From Streptomyces sp. NBC_01716 (GTDB taxonomy: Bacteria > Actinomycetota > Actinomycetes > Streptomycetales > Streptomycetaceae), in the NCBI RefSeq assembly GCF_036248275.1, contig NZ_CP109181.1, positions 5,022,001 to 5,086,000 on the forward strand: a stretch of 64,000 bases of DNA, in the 5' to 3' direction. Shown in pieces: positions 61,647-64,000 of this stretch (positions are counted from its first letter, which is position 1; every line of letters starts with the position of its first letter). The position numbers were made by a program, and so were the translations under genes. Under the pieces are notes generated by a model. It saw nothing but the letters and a program-made list of their open reading frames with translations, was not told the origin of the DNA and searched no databases.

Positions 61647-62990
61647 TCACGAGGTCCGCACCCGCGCACGGGCGGCGAGCAGCGACTCCGACGGCAGCGC
61701 GATGTCCGCGATGTCCGGCAGTGCCGGAACATCCGGCACGACGGTGGCGCCTGTGGTGGTGGCACGCGGGAACTCCGGCTGCGGGCCGGGCGCGGCCACG
61801 TCGGTGAACGGGATGCCCGCGGGCCCCGCCGGACTCGGCCAACTGCCGGAGGGCGTGGGTGACTTGGCGGGGACCGGGCAGGACGCGGTGTCCACGAGCC
61901 CTGCGGGCACGGTCCTTTGAAGCGCGTTCCCTCGCAGGCAGTTGCCCTGTCCGCGGGTGGCGGTGGGGAACGTCCAGCCGACATCGACGCCATTGGCGGT
62001 GAAGGTGTTGTCGGTGATCCTGTTGCGGTCCGCCGTCAGGTCGGCGGTCGCGGTGATCACGAGCCCGGCGTTGGTGTTGCCGGAGATCCGGTTGCGGATG
62101 AACTGGTTGTCGCTGCCGCCGTCGACGCCGATACCGATGCCCCAGCCGCCGTCGGCCTGTTCGGGGGTCCGCGCCTGCTGATTGTCCGCGATCAGGTTGC
62201 CGGCGACGACGGCGTCGCGCTGCGGGAGCAGTTTCTCCTGGTGGTCGGAGCTGGTGGTCAGTCCGACGCGGTTGCCGACCAGACGATTGCCGGTCACATA
62301 CATCTCGCCGCTGGCGTTGGTGCCTTCGTAACCGACCGCGTTGAGTTCGGAGACGTTGTCCCGTACGACGATCCGACACGGCTTGCACTGGCCGACATAG
62401 ATCCCCGAGTCCGCCCCGCCCGATGTGTGGGAGTCCTCGATGACACCGTTCTGCGCGGAGAACGCGTAGATGCCGTACAGACCGTTACGGGTCGCGGTCA
62501 CATGCGAGACCAGGAACGACTTCAGGAGCTTGACGGGTTCATCGCCGGTGTCGTAACCGCCGCTGCCCGGCAGCCCGGCGACCGCCGCCGCCGAACCGGT
62601 GACCAGCACCCCGTTCTGCGTGTTGCTCCGTACGGTCAGGTTCTCCACGGCCACGCCGGGCGCGGTGACGACCACCCCGTTCGGCCGCCGCAGCTGACCG
62701 TCGATGACCACCTTGGCCCGGGACTCGCCCCGCAGCGTGACGCGGGCCGTGTCGACTTTCACCGACTCGCGGTACACACCCGGAGCCACCAGCACCAGGT
62801 CACCGGGCTGGGCCAGGGACACCCCGGCCGAGATCGTCGGGGCGTCGCCGGGCACACGGATCGTCACTTGCGCACCGTCCGGCCGTCGGCCCTTGTCCGA
62901 TCCGTCGTCGTCGCCACCGCTACTACAGCCGGCCAGCAGAGTCAGTGCGCCCAGTAACGCCGCCATCACGCGAAGTGCTGATCGAGACAT
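61647..62990 (-). CDS. Right-handed beta-helix lipoprotein (NosD-like)
   Basis: The ATG at 62990 gives 447 residues with lipoprotein signal RVMAALLGALTLLAGC, so it is membrane-anchored outside. Residues 40-350 are parallel beta-helix repeats: PTISAGVSLAQPGDLVLVAP, ENLTVRSNTQNGVLVTG, NGLYGIYAFSAQNGVIED, RIVVRDNVSELNAVGYEG and RNRISGNTNAGLVITA. Such folds bind or cleave polysaccharides or act as scaffolds, as in NosD. A Pro-rich tail ends with LAARARVRTS. The function here is unknown; the gene faces the DyP gene. Confidence 0.82.
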   Translation of the reverse strand: MSRSALRVMAALLGALTLLAGCSSGGDDDGSDKGRRPDGAQVTIRVPGDAPTISAGVSLAQPGDLVLVAPGVYRESVKVDTARVTLRGESRAKVVIDGQLRRPNGVVVTAPGVAVENLTVRSNTQNGVLVTGSAAAVAGLPGSGGYDTGDEPVKLLKSFLVSHVTATRNGLYGIYAFSAQNGVIEDSHTSGGADSGIYVGQCKPCRIVVRDNVSELNAVGYEGTNASGEMYVTGNRLVGNRVGLTTSSDHQEKLLPQRDAVVAGNLIADNQQARTPEQADGGWGIGIGVDGGSDNQFIRNRISGNTNAGLVITATADLTADRNRITDNTFTANGVDVGWTFPTATRGQGNCLRGNALQRTVPAGLVDTASCPVPAKSPTPSGSWPSPAGPAGIPFTDVAAPGPQPEFPRATTTGATVVPDVPALPDIADIALPSESLLAARARVRTS

Positions 62991-63077
62991 GATCCCAGTC
63001 TGGCACGAGGGCGAATTCCCCGCCGGAACAAGGCGGTTGACCGGCGGACGCGAGGCGGGTGTGGCACTGTGCACATC

Positions 63078-64000
63078 ATGGACCGCGCCGATCGCCCCCC
63101 GTCACGCCGCGCGTTCCTCGATGTCACCGGTGCCACGGTGGCCGCCGGTCTCGTCACCACCGGGTGCTCATGGGACTCCGCCGAGCCGGGTCGGCCCACC
63201 CCTTCCGCGGCGGCCGTGTCCAAACCGGTTCCGGCGACGGGCCGACATCAGGCGGGCGTCACGTTTCCCCGGTCGGCCCAGCGCAACCTGCTGGCCGTGG
63301 TGGCCGACCTCGGCACTGCGGTGTCGCCCGGCCCGTTACTGGCCGAACTCGGTGAGACCATCCGCACTCTCACCGCCGGGTCCGACCCGCGGCTGCTGGG
63401 CCTGTCTCCGGGTGACCTGACCGTGACTGTCGGCGTGGGTCCACGGCTGGTGCGGACGGCGGGTGCCGCACTGCCCGGCGCGGTCGACCTCCCGCGGTTC
63501 TCCCGCGAGCGGATCGCTCCGCAGGCACGCGGCGGTGATCTGTTGATTCAGATCTGCGCCGACGACGCGCTGCTCCTGCCGGTCACCGCCGCCGCGCTCC
63601 TGGACCAGGCCGGCGACCGCGTCCGCGAACGGTGGCGGCAGTCCGGACGCCGCGGTACGGACGTGCCGGTCGCCAAGGGCCGCACCGCACCGCGCAACCT
63701 GCTCGGTTTCATCGACGGCATCGTGGGCCCGCACACGAACGCCGAGCAGGAACGCGACCTGTGGCTGGCCGGGCCCCGCGCGGTCGCCGGCGGCACCCTG
63801 GCGGTACTGCGTCGCATGGAACTCGACCTGACACGCTTCGCCGCCCTGTCCGTCGCCGAGCAGGAGGCGGTCTTCGGGCGCCGCCGGGCCAGCGGCGTAC
63901 CCCTCTCCGGCGGCACCGTCGCCTCCGGCCCGGAACTGGGCGCCAAGACACCCGACGGGCGCTATCTCGTCCCCGTGGACGCCCACGTGCGCAGGGCGAA
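63078..64000 (+). CDS. Tat-exported DyP-type heme peroxidase (partial, runs off window)
   Basis: From the ATG at 63078 the frame is open to the right edge (307 codons). A Tat lipoprotein signal (SRRAFLDVTGATVAAGLVTT, lipobox TTGC) leads to the DyP fold: QRNLLAVVADLGTAVSPGPL, LTVTVGVGPRLVRTAG and GGDLLIQICADDALL. The signature GFIDG is at 210-214, where Asp213 is the distal acid. The proximal heme His should lie beyond the window. DyP peroxidases oxidise dyes and porphyrins and can strip iron from heme, as in EfeB. It is divergent from the beta-helix lipoprotein gene and may act on an envelope substrate. Confidence 0.9.
   Translation, partial: MDRADRPPSRRAFLDVTGATVAAGLVTTGCSWDSAEPGRPTPSAAAVSKPVPATGRHQAGVTFPRSAQRNLLAVVADLGTAVSPGPLLAELGETIRTLTAGSDPRLLGLSPGDLTVTVGVGPRLVRTAGAALPGAVDLPRFSRERIAPQARGGDLLIQICADDALLLPVTAAALLDQAGDRVRERWRQSGRRGTDVPVAKGRTAPRNLLGFIDGIVGPHTNAEQERDLWLAGPRAVAGGTLAVLRRMELDLTRFAALSVAEQEAVFGRRRASGVPLSGGTVASGPELGAKTPDGRYLVPVDAHVRRA

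Overview
The window is chromosomal DNA of a Streptomyces-type actinomycete. GC is very high with strong G/C in third codon positions, GTG starts are common, and family content is typical: an AfsR/SARP regulator, FbiC for F420, a conservon (cvn) operon, WhiJ-like XRE/DUF5753 regulators with DUF397 partners, a class E sortase substrate and Tat lipoproteins. No rRNA, tRNA, CRISPR array or complete insertion sequence was seen. Both window edges cut genes: an SARP regulator on the left and a DyP-type peroxidase on the right.

Layout. 1-5.2 kb: SARP regulator (-), a cysteine-less AhpD-like protein (+), a Tat-exported PHP-domain metallohydrolase (-), a DinB-like gene broken by one base, and a gene fragment. 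5.2-11.2 kb: a polymorphic toxin locus on the minus strand, in which a 1795-residue protein joins a PrsW-like membrane protease domain, a DUF6531/RHS-YD shell and an RNase A-like C-terminal toxin, followed 12 bp later by a CdiI-type immunity gene. The toxin tail and immunity gene are visibly AT-richer than the rest. 11.3-19.4 kb: an ABC exporter pair, FbiC, an ADP-ribosylglycohydrolase-fold protein that has lost its metal ligands, and a sodium:solute symporter. 19.8-22.1 kb: DUF397, XRE/DUF5753 and GPP34 genes.

22.3-36.1 kb is an envelope island. It holds a D,D-carboxypeptidase with a 700-residue disordered N-terminus, a polytopic membrane protein, and a four-gene minus-strand operon: a double Cache/HAMP receptor without an output domain, CapB/PgsB-like ligase, CapC/PgsC-like membrane protein, and an NlpC/P60 hydrolase. 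A CapA/PgsA-like lipoprotein and a divergent putative secreted hydrolase follow. Together these look like a poly-gamma-glutamate-type polymer system with its own sensor and trimming enzymes.

36.1-44.4 kb carries a VOC protein, a DUF6879/XRE unit, a four-gene set (unknown protein, a gene with an in-frame TGA, a kinase-like protein, a GNAT acetyltransferase), a PQQ-propeller Tat lipoprotein, and a WhiJ-type cluster (DUF397, XRE, divergent HATPase, DUF6415-like protein, and a 29-residue membrane peptide). 44.6-47.5 kb: a quinone oxidoreductase/TetR divergon with a clear operator, and a 207-bp MITE-like element whose insertion ends an FG-GAP secreted protein gene. 48-53.5 kb: an acyl-CoA dehydrogenase-like gene and a cvnA-B-C-D plus GAF operon. 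54.3-58 kb: a large regulatory protein and a phosphoribosyltransferase/hydrolase fusion. 58.1-64 kb: a cell-surface group with a LANTG-anchored SdrD-like protein, a membrane protein, a beta-helix lipoprotein and a Tat-exported DyP peroxidase.

All calls come from reading the sequence and from recalled family knowledge; no database search was run.
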